In this document: positions 1 through 8,218 of the stretch, one piece after another | Numbering within the stretch: position 1 is the first letter of the stretch | How the letters are laid out: every line of letters starts with the position of its first letter | Source: Paenibacillus sp. YPG26 | GTDB lineage: Bacteria; Bacillota; Bacilli; Paenibacillales; Paenibacillaceae | DNA: 64,000 bases | Reading direction: 5' to 3' | NCBI RefSeq assembly: GCF_023704175.1 | Contig: NZ_CP084530.1 | Location: forward strand, 111,001 to 175,000 | The notes under the pieces: model-generated | Told to the model about the DNA's origin: nothing | Seen by the model: the letters and a program-made list of their open reading frames with translations, nothing else | Database searches by the model: none | Made by a program: the position numbers and the translations under genes

Positions 1-56
1 GTCATCTCCGTGATCCTGTCGTCTGTATTAGGGTTGGACATGTGCTCGTCGTTCAT
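1..56 (-). CDS. start of a minus-strand gene, unrecognised (partial)
   Basis: An ATG at position 56 (minus strand) is preceded by a strong AAGGAGG ribosome binding site with 8 bp spacing. The 18 visible codons begin MNDEHMSNPNTDDRITEM and run off the window edge. The fragment is hydrophilic with no signal peptide. It is too short to assign. It lies downstream of and co-oriented with the penicillin-binding protein gene, so the two could be co-transcribed. Confidence 0.6.
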   Translation of the reverse strand, partial: MNDEHMSNPNTDDRITEM

Positions 57-150
57 GATTGCTGCCTCCTTACTGAAACCGGTTCAAGTGGGTTACCTTC
101 ATGTTATATAACCCGGCCCATGGAGGCAAATCAGGAACAGAACAACCTTA

Positions 151-2214
151 TTACTTGTTCATCCACCAGCGCTTGAGGTCGCCCCACCACGAGCTGTCTT
201 TGGACTTTCCGTCCTTGGCCTCCGCCGGTGCGGGGGTGCCTTTGCCGCCATGATCACTGCAATACTCCTTCGGCTCGGTTCCCTTGATGAACATCTCAAG
301 GCGCTGGTTCGCCGCGCATTCCGCTGTGGCCAGCTTGCCGGACTGCGGGTCAACATACACACTAACGACCCCATCGGGGATAGGAAAAATCTTCGGCGGC
401 ACCTTCTCCAGCGCCTTCTCCGTGAACTGGGCGAAGATCGGCGCGGCTTTGCGCGACTCTGCGGTCTCCAGGATTTTGCCCTTGTCATAACCGACCCAGA
501 CCGCGGTGGACAGCTCGGGCGTGAAGCCGACGAGCCAGGCGTCGGTGTGGGTTGTGCCTGTTTTGCCGGCGACCGGACGCTTCATTACTGCGGATACGCG
601 GCTGCCCGTTCCTCCGGTCTCGAACACGCTCTCCATCAGATGCGTCATCACATAAGCGGCGGCGGGCTCGACAATCTGCTCCGGCGAAGGAGGCGTGTGC
701 TCGTAGAGGATGTCGCCGCCGCTGTCGGTGATTTTTATAATAGCGGTGGGCTCGACGCTCCGGCCCTGGTTGCTGATGACGGCGAAGGCCGACGCCATCT
801 CAAAAGGGCTCACCGGCGAAGTCCCAAGCGCGAGCGAGGGAACGGGCGCAAGCGGGCTGTCGATGCCCATGCGGCGCGCCATGTCGATGACATGATTCGT
901 CCCGACGGTCATGATCGTATTGACCGCGTAAATATTGTCGGATGCCGCGATCGCTTGGCGCATGTCGATCTCGCCGAAATACTTTTCCCCGAAGTTGCGC
1001 GGACTGTACGTCTTGCGGTTCCCGTCGTAGTGGAACAGGGTCGGCTCGCTGTTGAACATGCTGGCTTCGGTCATTTTGCGGGAAGAGAGGGCGGTCAGGT
1101 ACATAATCGGCTTGAACGAGGAGCCGGGCTGCCGCGTCTTGGCCAGGACATGGTTGTACTGGTTCTGTGTGTAATTCGTTCCACCGACAAAAGCCTTGAT
1201 ATACCCGTTACGCGGGTCGATCGACACCAGGGCGGCCTGCAGATCCGGGCTTCCGATGGTGCCTTCGGTGACGGCGGCTTCGGCGGCTTTTTGCGCCTCC
1301 ATATCCAGGGTGGAGTAGATCGTCAGGCCCCCGTGCTCCAGCAGACTCTCCTCAATGCCCAGCTGATTGATCACCATACTCCGGACATAATCGCGGAAAT
1401 AGGGAGCGTCATCCCCCGTGGTACGCTGGGAAGGCGATTTGAAGCTGAGCAGCTGCGCGTACGCATCATCGGCCTGCTGCCGGGTAATCGCGCCGGTCTC
1501 GACCATTGTCTTCAGCACGATACGCTGGCGGTCCTTGGCATTTTTCATAGAATTATACGGTGAATAGTAGGTCGGTCCCTTCGGGATTCCAGCAAGCATA
1601 GCACTCTCAGCAAGTGTTAAGGACTTGGCCGGCTTGCCAAAATACATCTCAGACGCCGCCTCAACGCCATACGCGCCGTGCCCGTAATACACTTCATTCA
1701 GATACATCTGGAGGATTTCGTCCTTGCTGTATTTCATCTCAAGCTGGGCGGTATACATTGCTTCCTTCGCCTTGCGGGTCCACGTCCGTTCGTGGGACAG
1801 ATACAGGTTGCGCGCAAGCTGCTGGGTCAGGGTGCTGGCTCCCTGAACGGTGTCCAGGTGCTCAATATTGACAAGCACGGCACGGGCCATGCCTTTGATA
1901 TCGAATCCGATATGGTTATAAAAATTGCGGTCCTCCACAGCCAAGGTGGCGTGAATGAGATCCGGCGCAATCTGATCCAGCTTCACGCTGATGCGGTTCT
2001 TCGCCCCGGAGGAAAAAGTCGCAATCGTCTCCCCGCTGATATCCACAAGCCGTGAATTCCGGTCGGAATCCGCTGTCGGCAGCGGCGTATTGGCAAGGTA
2101 GATCAAGGTTCCTGCGACAGCACAGATGCCCAGGACGGCAGTGATCAGGGAGATTCTAAGGAACAGCCGTAAGCCCTGGCGGGGTCTGCGGCCGCTTCGT
2201 GATAGTCGCTCCAT
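151..2214 (-). CDS. pbpG: class A penicillin-binding protein (bifunctional transglycosylase/transpeptidase)
   Basis: A 687-residue peptidoglycan synthase that polymerises lipid II and cross-links the glycan strands outside the membrane. A basic N-terminus is followed by one membrane segment (about residues 18-41). The glycosyltransferase domain contains EDRNFYNH, QGASTLTQQLARN and the RKAKE motif. The transpeptidase domain has SSFK (nucleophile Ser), SDN and GKTGTTHTD. The C-terminus is a charged tail ending in a Trp-rich stretch. Length matches B. subtilis PbpG (about 690 residues). The ATG start has GAAGGAGG 10-12 bp upstream. In B. subtilis pbpG adjoins speE-speB, which here lie at 41-43 kb, so the accessory region between them may be an insertion. 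The symbol rests on size and synteny; other class A paralogues are possible. Confidence 0.85.
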   Translation of the reverse strand: MERLSRSGRRPRQGLRLFLRISLITAVLGICAVAGTLIYLANTPLPTADSDRNSRLVDISGETIATFSSGAKNRISVKLDQIAPDLIHATLAVEDRNFYNHIGFDIKGMARAVLVNIEHLDTVQGASTLTQQLARNLYLSHERTWTRKAKEAMYTAQLEMKYSKDEILQMYLNEVYYGHGAYGVEAASEMYFGKPAKSLTLAESAMLAGIPKGPTYYSPYNSMKNAKDRQRIVLKTMVETGAITRQQADDAYAQLLSFKSPSQRTTGDDAPYFRDYVRSMVINQLGIEESLLEHGGLTIYSTLDMEAQKAAEAAVTEGTIGSPDLQAALVSIDPRNGYIKAFVGGTNYTQNQYNHVLAKTRQPGSSFKPIMYLTALSSRKMTEASMFNSEPTLFHYDGNRKTYSPRNFGEKYFGEIDMRQAIAASDNIYAVNTIMTVGTNHVIDMARRMGIDSPLAPVPSLALGTSPVSPFEMASAFAVISNQGRSVEPTAIIKITDSGGDILYEHTPPSPEQIVEPAAAYVMTHLMESVFETGGTGSRVSAVMKRPVAGKTGTTHTDAWLVGFTPELSTAVWVGYDKGKILETAESRKAAPIFAQFTEKALEKVPPKIFPIPDGVVSVYVDPQSGKLATAECAANQRLEMFIKGTEPKEYCSDHGGKGTPAPAEAKDGKSKDSSWWGDLKRWWMNK

Positions 2215-2279
2215 TGTGGGTAGTGCCTCCTTCTCTTTGGGACTTGGTGTGCGAAGCGGGACATAGGGTGATGGCTTCT

Positions 2280-2562
<283 letters not shown>

Positions 2563-2798
2563 TGGTGGTAGATAGTTAACAAGTAGTGGCTGACCCTGTC
2601 AGGTCTATTTTCTAGTATGGGAAAGTTTGGAGGAGTTATTCACTTTGTTTAACCGAGGACCGGGAAGAACGGGAAAGATCGGGAACTCTTTTTTGACGCA
2701 AAAGGTTGATAAGGGCGCAACTAGTGGGAGGTTTTTCCTGGGGGAATATAGAAGATTACACCTAGGGAGTGCAGCTAAGACTTGAGGAGTTGGAAGAA

Positions 2799-3146
2799 AT
2801 GAGTGAACGATTAAGCAAAGCCAGGCGCAGACTGATTGTGACGGCAAGATGGGTGCTGAATTATTGGGCTTACCTGCTCATACCTTATATTGCGGCGGGA
2901 ATCGGTTTGTATTATTGGGCTAACAACTACCTGGATGTGATCGTGTGGGTATCGGGGGCGGATGCAAGCGGGGGATGGAAGCATTTTATGTTATCTTTTG
3001 TGGGCATTCCTGTTCTGCTGCTGGCAGTTGCGTACTGGTTCGTGCCGCTGGTGGCCGTGGTTATTATGTATGCGGCTTGGAGGATCTCGGGAAGGAAGTC
3101 CGGAAGCCTGAGCATGAAAGGGTACCTGGATAAGTTATCTCAGTAG
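2799..3146 (+). CDS. small integral membrane protein, unknown
   Basis: About 115 residues from the ATG at 2799, which has GAGGAG upstream; an earlier in-frame start at 2769 is possible but lacks a good ribosome site. A basic amphipathic N-terminus (SERLSKARRRL) precedes two or three hydrophobic segments (about residues 20-42, 58-75 and 78-95) and a basic tail. No family motif is recognised. It is divergent from the PBP gene and followed 42 bp later by another short gene. Confidence 0.6.
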   Translation: MSERLSKARRRLIVTARWVLNYWAYLLIPYIAAGIGLYYWANNYLDVIVWVSGADASGGWKHFMLSFVGIPVLLLAVAYWFVPLVAVVIMYAAWRISGRKSGSLSMKGYLDKLSQ

Positions 3147-3188
3147 CAGAGAGTCATGGACAAATTTATTTGAGCAGGGGGATATTTT

Positions 3189-3392
3189 ATGAAGAAGAAC
3201 GAATTTATTGAATTCACAGCCCTTATTAACTATCTCAAAGAACTTGGCATCAATCCAGCAGAGTATCTGAGTCGGGAGGAATTGAAGAGATACACGGAGT
3301 TTGGAGCGGCATATGTAGGCATGCCAGGTGAGACGTTTAGAGATGAGCTGAAAGCCGTGATTATGGGGATGGCGGAGAGGCATTTGAGATAA
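3189..3392 (+). CDS. small soluble protein, unknown
   Basis: 67 residues starting at an ATG with a GGGGG site 8 bp upstream. It is helical and charged, with no membrane segment. The stretch LKELGINPAEYLSREELKRY suggests a compact helical protein. No family is recognised. It lies just downstream of a membrane-protein gene in the same direction. Confidence 0.5.
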   Translation: MKKNEFIEFTALINYLKELGINPAEYLSREELKRYTEFGAAYVGMPGETFRDELKAVIMGMAERHLR

Positions 3393-3669
3393 TTGTTGTA
3401 ATTTATTCTATGGATGGGACGGAGAGGAGCCATCGAGCCATTCACTGGCTCACACGGAGGCTGGGAGTTCAAGAGCGCATGTATTCAGAATCCAGATGGA
3501 TATATTCTTGTGTTGGGTGCTATGCGTGTGATTAGCGCGGAATAGGCCAATTATTTTAACAAGTATTGCTCTATTGTTAGCATGGGTTGAATGTTAGGCT
3601 CCTCCTCAAGCGAAAGGTTATTGGTATTTGGCATAGGACAACTGAAATGATTAGGACCAAAGGCATTGG

Positions 3670-3704
3670 GACAGATTCTCCGGGGGAGAACTGTCTCTTT
3701 TTTT
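3670..3704 (+). terminator. rho-independent terminator before the recombinase gene
   Basis: The inverted arms GACAGATTCTCC and GGAGAACTGTC are followed by a T-rich tract (TCTTTTTTT). It lies in the gap 3393-3792, which otherwise shows no gene, and would insulate the recombinase gene from upstream transcription. Confidence 0.75.
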
Positions 3705-3792
3705 GTTAGGCATAAGTGAAAGTTTGTGTTTTGTATAAATATGGAAGGTACTGAGCTGAGGCACATAGAAATATATAAGGAGTATGGTGTAA

Positions 3793-4926
3793 TTGCTAAG
3801 GATAAGCAGAGTTCAGGAACATTTAATGGTAAAAACAGACGGGTATCAAGCAGCGACCGTAGGGAAGCTCCGCAAAATCCCTGGGCGCTGCTGGATACAG
3901 GCCGAACTCGCCTGGAAGCTCCCGTATTGTGAGGAATCTGTGCGAATGCTGAGCGACATGTTCCCGGTAGAAGAAGTAGATATAGACCCACCGCTGCGCA
4001 AAGAGGAAAGGTTTCGAAGGTATTTTCCGTATGATGCTTCTGTGGCAAAGGAGATACGGGAATCTCAGAAGCTGTTCAGCCAACTGCTGACGCTTAAGGG
4101 GTTAAGTCCACAAACGAAGAAGGCTTACGAAGGGCATGTAAGGCGATTCTGCGAAGATGTGGCCGATGACTTTCTTGAATTGCAGACCAGGCATGTCCGG
4201 GACTATCTTCTTCAGCTCTTTAAGCTGGAGCGTTCTCATTCGTATATCAATCAAGCGATGAGCGCAATGAAGCTTTTTCTAAGTCAAGCTTATAAAAGAC
4301 CTGATCTGATCGTGAACCTTCCCAGACCGAGAAAGGAAAAGAAGCTGCCTCCCGTATTGTCTATGGAGGAGTTGAGGCTGATTTTTGGATCACTAAGCAA
4401 TTTGAAACACAGGATGATTCTTATGCTGACTTATTCAGCTGGGCTCCGTGTCGGGGAGGTTGTACGGCTGCGCCTGAACGATCTCGATCAGCAGCGGATG
4501 CTCGTTCATGTGCGGCAGGGGAAGGGCAAAAAAGACCGTATGACCCTGTTGTCGCACACAACTGGTGAATGTCTAGTACGTTATTTAGAGCGAGAACGGC
4601 CTTATGAGTGGCTCTTCCCAGGCGCTGAGCGGGATCGACCAATTACCGTGAGGAGTGTACAGCGGATATTTGAACGTGCTCTGCAGTCGGCCGGTATCCG
4701 GAAGCATGCAACCGTGCATACCTTAAGACATTCCTTCGCCACCCATCTGCTGGAGGCCGGGACGGATCTTCGCTACATTCAGGAGCTGCTGGGCCATGAG
4801 GACATCAAGACGACTCAGATCTACACCCACGTCTCCTCCAAGGAGGCCCGCCGTATCCAGAGCCCTCTGGATCGGTTGTATCCGGGCGGGATAGGTGACG
4901 CAGATACCCAAGGGAATGGGGATTAG
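3793..4926 (+). CDS. tyrosine recombinase, candidate integrase of the cassette array
   Basis: 377 residues from a TTG with AAGGAG 10 bp upstream; a TAA codon directly precedes it in frame. Residues about 3-57 form an extra N-terminal module with KIPGRCW and a following W-K-L-P, resembling the HARP-like 'iPGRxW...WxxP' pattern seen in some recombinases and in SMARCAL1-type proteins. Residues about 85-170 are a SAM-like core-binding domain. The catalytic domain shows Arg219 (AGLRVGE), Lys246 (GKGKKDR), HTLRH (His309, Arg312), LGH (His335) and nucleophile Tyr344 in QIYTHV. The end, RIQSPLDRL, resembles the SPLDxL tail of integron integrases, but the IntI-specific insertion before HxxR is absent. 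It lies immediately 5' of the attI-like core and array, in the same direction. Its specificity is inferred from position. A XerC/D-like role elsewhere cannot be excluded. Confidence 0.85.
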   Translation: MLRISRVQEHLMVKTDGYQAATVGKLRKIPGRCWIQAELAWKLPYCEESVRMLSDMFPVEEVDIDPPLRKEERFRRYFPYDASVAKEIRESQKLFSQLLTLKGLSPQTKKAYEGHVRRFCEDVADDFLELQTRHVRDYLLQLFKLERSHSYINQAMSAMKLFLSQAYKRPDLIVNLPRPRKEKKLPPVLSMEELRLIFGSLSNLKHRMILMLTYSAGLRVGEVVRLRLNDLDQQRMLVHVRQGKGKKDRMTLLSHTTGECLVRYLERERPYEWLFPGAERDRPITVRSVQRIFERALQSAGIRKHATVHTLRHSFATHLLEAGTDLRYIQELLGHEDIKTTQIYTHVSSKEARRIQSPLDRLYPGGIGDADTQGNGD

Positions 4927-4928
4927 GG

Positions 4929-4960
4929 CGACAGGTGTCGTGGATTTAGTGTTATACGCA
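4929..4960 (+). other. attI-like site: first recombination core of the array
   Basis: GTTATACGC starts at 4951, 25 bp after the recombinase stop codon. The same G/TTATACG-type core ends nearly every attC-like repeat downstream. A small palindrome, CGACA-GG-TGTCG (4929-4940), lies 10 bp to its left and could be a recombinase arm site. The crossover would fall between G4951 and T4952 by analogy with integrons. Confidence 0.6.
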
Positions 4961-5382
4961 ATTGCCCTTGAACCCCTGAAGAAGCCAACCCCATGAAATC
5001 GAATATTCGCTATGAAGCAGAATCATAGAAGAAAGAATCATAGTTTACTTCGTATTTAGAACGGCCGAGATCGGCACTAGGATCGAATTAACTATGATTT
5101 TTTTAGTGCATATGCGGATATCCGGGTGATTTCATGGGGCCGACCGATTCGCTAGACTTTCCTAATCCTTACTTGAATTCCTCAACCACTTTAACGGCGA
5201 AGCGTCCCGAGGAACATCGAAGAAGAAGGTTACTGGAGGTTCGAAGAAAGGGTTGGCAGGTAACCTGCATAGGGACGATCACGCCAACCGAGTGGTTTTG
5301 AAAGGCAGGAATTCAAGTTCAAAGCCAAGAAGGGATTAGGAAAGGCGAATCCGTTGGGGCAAACTCGAAGAAGAGGGCAACT
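4952..5382 (+). ncRNA. cassette 1: highly self-complementary element, possible structured RNA
   Basis: No convincing ORF. The stretch folds on paper into nested stems: 4951-4967 with 5375-5391 (17 bp, one mismatch); CCCCATGAAATC (4989-5000) with 5128-5139; CTATGA (5010-5015) with TCATAG (5023-5028); AATCATAG... (5036-5052) with 5084-5099, enclosing GCCGA/TCGGC; a long arm in which CTTTCCTAATCC (5157-5168) pairs with 5333-5344 and ACTTGAATTCCT (5171-5182) with 5307-5318; and inside it GGTTGGC/GCCAACC (5251-5257, 5283-5289) with GCAGG/CCTGC. Several stems carry non-matching internal loops, more like an RNA than a simple palindrome. I do not recognise a known RNA family. It could instead be a DNA folding element near attI. 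Confidence 0.55.
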
Positions 5383-5543
5383 GCGTATAACACCACATTC
5401 ACGCTGCGGGGCATACGCCCCTTGGTCTGCCGGGGAATCACAAGGAAGTATGTCCAGGCAGACAACTCTGCGAGACTAAGTCTTCGACCCGGCGCTAACG
5501 CGCCTTAAGCCTCTCGGGTTCGCGAATGCAAGAACGTTATACG
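5383..5543 (+). repeat. attC-like repeat 1
   Basis: Left arm GCGTATAAC-ACC-ACATTCACG; right arm CGCGAATGCAAGAACGTTATA, with core GTT at 5536. Internal hairpins are GGGGC-ATAC-GCCCC and GGTCTGCC...GGCAGAC plus a GGCGC-TAA-CGCGCC loop. The arms pair with a spacer between two boxes, as in attC sites. Confidence 0.8.
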
Positions 5544-5577
5544 ACATGGACGTAAAAAATGAAATTAGGTGAATTCG

Positions 5578-5940
5578 ATGAAGATTAAGGACCAGCAAAA
5601 TCTACTTTTTCAAAACTTATCAAATATCAAAAACTATTGGGTAAGCGAATCAACTAGCAGCTTATTACCTGAAGCCGATTTGATATGGTGTAATAACCCT
5701 GAACAAGTTCAAAGTTTAAGTGAAGTTCTAAATAATGATGAACTTCTCAATGCATTTAAAGACTATCAGAAAGAAATTATACAAGGTGTAATACATTCAA
5801 TACTTGTAATGTTTGATGGTGGGGATGCATTAGCTGAGAAGCTTAGAATTGAATTGATAAATGCTGAAACAAAAGAAATATTAAATGAGAATATAGCATT
5901 GCACGAAGATTTTATAGAGTTTTTAATTGACAATGAATGA
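5578..5940 (+). CDS. cassette 2 protein, unknown (small acidic)
   Basis: 120 residues from the ATG at 5578, with AGGTGA upstream; a GTG three codons earlier is an alternative. The protein is acidic and helical, with no membrane segment and the motif VMFDGGDALAEKLRIEL in the middle, a pattern common in small single-domain proteins of the immunity-protein type. Function unknown. It is the only gene of a unit bounded by attC-like repeats 1 and 2. A+T-rich relative to the housekeeping genes at 46-58 kb. Confidence 0.7.
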   Translation: MKIKDQQNLLFQNLSNIKNYWVSESTSSLLPEADLIWCNNPEQVQSLSEVLNNDELLNAFKDYQKEIIQGVIHSILVMFDGGDALAEKLRIELINAETKEILNENIALHEDFIEFLIDNE

Positions 5941-5970
5941 AATTGTAAGTTATTCGAAGTAGTCGTCCAC

Positions 5971-6157
5971 GTCATATAACACCGCATTACCGCAGCGGGC
6001 CTAACGGCCCTTGGTCGCTGGGGGAATTTACAGGGAAGCATATTCAGCGACACACCCGCACCACCTAAGCACAGTCGCGCCCATTCGGGAGCCAGGACAC
6101 CTGGCTCCATGCTACCTTTAAGGTTGTGGGGCGTCGGGAATGCAACAACGTTATAAG
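5971..6157 (+). repeat. attC-like repeat 2
   Basis: Left arm ATATAACACCGCATTACCG; right arm GGGAATGCAACAACGTTATA, core GTT at 6150. The flank CGTCCACGTCATATAAC is complementary to the start of the same cassette (GTTATACGACATGGACG at 5536). The interior has several short G+C-rich hairpins. Confidence 0.8.
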
Positions 6158-6217
6158 AAATTGGGGCAAACCCGATAGAAATCAAATTCAAATAAACACT
6201 AACAAGAGGTGGTACCC

Positions 6218-6694
6218 TTGTCACATGTCAGAGTTAGGTGTAGCGGTTTAATAATTAAAGATAATTCAATTCTTTTAGTTGAGTATGATGACAATGGAAT
6301 TCATTACAATCTACCAGGCGGAGGATTAGAACGTGGAGAAACAATAGTTGATGGTGTTACTCGAGAAGTCTATGAGGAAACTCGCTCGGAAGTCGAAGTC
6401 GGTGAATTAGCTCTAATTTATGAGTTTGCGCCCCATAAACAGTCAGGCGACTATAGTGTAAATGAAAGCCATGGATTACATCTTATATTTGAATGCAAAT
6501 TGATAAATAGTTCAATCCCCAAGCTTCCTCCGCAACCAGATCCTCACCAAGTCGCAGTTAAGTGGATTCCAGTGGATAAGTTAGAATCGATACTTTTAAT
6601 ACCGAATATCTCGGAACAAATAAAAGAATATGTAAACAATAGAAGAACTATAGCTCTGATTGAAGATCATCAATTAGAAAGATTGAAGTTATAA
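6218..6694 (+). CDS. cassette 3: NUDIX hydrolase
   Basis: About 158 residues from a TTG with AGAGGTGG 5 bp upstream; an earlier GTG at 6209 would overlap that ribosome site. The NUDIX box is complete (GGGLERGETIVDG followed by REVYEETRSEV), giving the Glu residues that bind divalent metal for nucleoside-diphosphate-linked substrates. The region before it forms the usual beta-strand entry (ILLVEYDDNGIHYNLPGGG). Substrate cannot be deduced. Single gene between attC-like repeats 2 and 3. Confidence 0.85.
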   Translation: MSHVRVRCSGLIIKDNSILLVEYDDNGIHYNLPGGGLERGETIVDGVTREVYEETRSEVEVGELALIYEFAPHKQSGDYSVNESHGLHLIFECKLINSSIPKLPPQPDPHQVAVKWIPVDKLESILLIPNISEQIKEYVNNRRTIALIEDHQLERLKL

Positions 6695-6732
6695 GAAGAG
6701 TAGAGAGTGAGTATTTCAAGGAAGGCCCCAAC

Positions 6733-6897
6733 TTCTTATAACACCATATTCATGCATCGGGCCATCCGGCCCTCGGTCCGACAGAGGGATTTCAGGGAAG
6801 TGGGGACAGCCGGACAACCCTGCACTGGCTAAGTCCGTCGGACCCGCGCTTGCGCGCTTAAGCCAGTGAGGGTTCGTGAATACAAGAGAGTTAGCTG
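6733..6897 (+). repeat. attC-like repeat 3
   Basis: Left arm CTTATAACACCATATTCATG; right arm TTCGTGAATACAAGAGAGTTAG, core GTT at 6890. The flank GGCCCCAACTTCTTATAAC is complementary to the start of its own cassette (GTTATAAGAAATTGGGGC at 6150). The interior carries ACCCTGCACTGGCTAAGTCC, shared with repeats 9, 11 and 14. Confidence 0.85.
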
Positions 6898-6935
6898 AAA
6901 TTGCTGAAATTTATCAAAAAGAGAGAAGGTAAAAA

Positions 6936-8120
6936 ATGAAAGGAATAATAAAGATAATAGAAGCAGTTCGATCAGAGAGTCCACTTTTGGAATTTTTTAG
7001 AGCAGGAATAAAACCGGAAGAAATAAAAGAACAAATTATTAGTGATTTCGATCAGTATTTTAGGAATAAAGATAACCTTTCCAAATATTCTATGACTTAT
7101 TTAGTCTCAGATTGGATTCTTTATAATAAATATCGTGATAATAGTTGGTTCAAACAAAAGTTATTAGAGTCATTGAATATGTATAGAGATGCTTCTAAAC
7201 GTGATGCATTTGCATGTCATGATATTTTTAAGCAATTAATTGATGACCAAATTGAGACAGGGAACCGATTTTGGAGTTTTGTTTTTACAGAGACTAATAA
7301 AAAAGATTTAGAAATATATGAATTTACTCAAATGACAATGAATGATATCGGTCGAATAGTCGAAGGATTGTTTAAGACATTGTTATTAGAATATATCTCT
7401 ATGTACAGATTATCAAAAGGTAAGAAGGTTGTTATAAGTGATATCAAAAAGTTGGATCTTGGAATAATAAATAATGAACTCATTCAAACCTCTGCTTTTC
7501 TCGATTTATTCTCAATTAGATCGTTAAAGCTATCTGATTGGAGAAACATTGCTTATCACCATAATTACTCAATTGAAAGCGATAAAATTAAATGTACTTA
7601 TGGTCCAAAAGATAATCGAAACACTATATTGCTAGAGAAAGATGAATTATGGGCTGTTTTGCTTGAAATATCAAGAATACTTGATTTGCTTAACCTCACC
7701 CATAAATTCTATTTTTATGATAATGACACTGAAATACTTCAGGGGTTTGATCCTGACTCTATTAGGGGAGAAGCAAGAACGGAAATTTGGTTTTTAACGT
7801 TCGCATCTGCGTTAGTTGCTCAAGGATTTGACATTATTTCATTTGAAACTAGCAAAGAAATTACAAAATTGATAGTTAGAGAAACTATTATTGATTCTGA
7901 TAAAAGAACTAGAGCGATACATTCTTCACAATTTACATACAATTTATGGTACTATACATCCTCGGTTAAATTGGAAGTTGAATATAGGGATTTAGAAAAC
8001 GTCCCATACTTAAGAGCATCTACAACAAATGAAATATGTGAAAAGATAGGAAGTAAAGAGAAGCCTTTCACTTATCTTGCTGAGTTTATTAACTTAGAGA
8101 TTTTAGAGAATGATGCTTGA
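6936..8120 (+). CDS. cassette 4 protein with a HEPN-like motif, unknown
   Basis: 394 residues from an ATG with AGAGAAGG upstream. The protein is largely helical, with no signal or membrane segment. Residues about 125-260 look like a HEPN-type helical bundle: helix MNDIGRIVEGLFKTLLLEYI, then SDWRNIAYHHNYS, giving Arg203-x4-His208, the pattern of HEPN ribonucleases. The C-terminal 130 residues are a mixed alpha/beta domain I do not recognise. A defence or stress RNase role is possible but unproven. It is the longest product in the array, and its own downstream repeat is truncated. Confidence 0.65.
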   Translation: MKGIIKIIEAVRSESPLLEFFRAGIKPEEIKEQIISDFDQYFRNKDNLSKYSMTYLVSDWILYNKYRDNSWFKQKLLESLNMYRDASKRDAFACHDIFKQLIDDQIETGNRFWSFVFTETNKKDLEIYEFTQMTMNDIGRIVEGLFKTLLLEYISMYRLSKGKKVVISDIKKLDLGIINNELIQTSAFLDLFSIRSLKLSDWRNIAYHHNYSIESDKIKCTYGPKDNRNTILLEKDELWAVLLEISRILDLLNLTHKFYFYDNDTEILQGFDPDSIRGEARTEIWFLTFASALVAQGFDIISFETSKEITKLIVRETIIDSDKRTRAIHSSQFTYNLWYYTSSVKLEVEYRDLENVPYLRASTTNEICEKIGSKEKPFTYLAEFINLEILENDA

Positions 8121-8137
8121 AGGTTTTTCATGGATGT

Positions 8138-8164
8138 CATTGATGAATACAAAACCGTTAGGTG
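8138..8164 (+). repeat. truncated attC-like remnant (repeat 4, right arm only)
   Basis: TGATGAATACAAAACCGTTAG keeps the right-arm pattern GAATACAA + ACCGTTA (core GTT at 8157), but the left arm and loops are missing. It marks the junction of cassettes 4 and 5. The cassette 5 start GTTAGGTGAAACCTTGG matches the complement of CCAAGGCATCCCATAAC at that cassette's own end (8699-8715). Confidence 0.6.
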
Positions 8165-8218
8165 AAACCTTGGAAAGCTTGTTAAAAACCAATTCGTTGC
8201 AAGTTCAAGGAGCAAATC

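Noticed and set aside
250-1563. Long plus-strand ORF opposite the PBP gene
   Set aside because: Antisense shadow: no ribosome site, Arg/His-rich composition, and the opposite strand codes for a complete class A PBP.
3700-3792. LexA/SOS box before the recombinase
   Set aside because: Integron integrases are often SOS-regulated, but I see no CGAAC-N4-GTTCG-like site here.
4952-5382. Group II intron, retron, RNase P or tmRNA
   Set aside because: No reverse transcriptase is nearby and I do not see the conserved core motifs of these RNAs.
4949-5395. Insertion-sequence-like element with terminal inverted repeats (GTGTTATACGC...GCGTATAACAC)
   Set aside because: No transposase ORF or target duplication; the same core arrangement occurs at every cassette.
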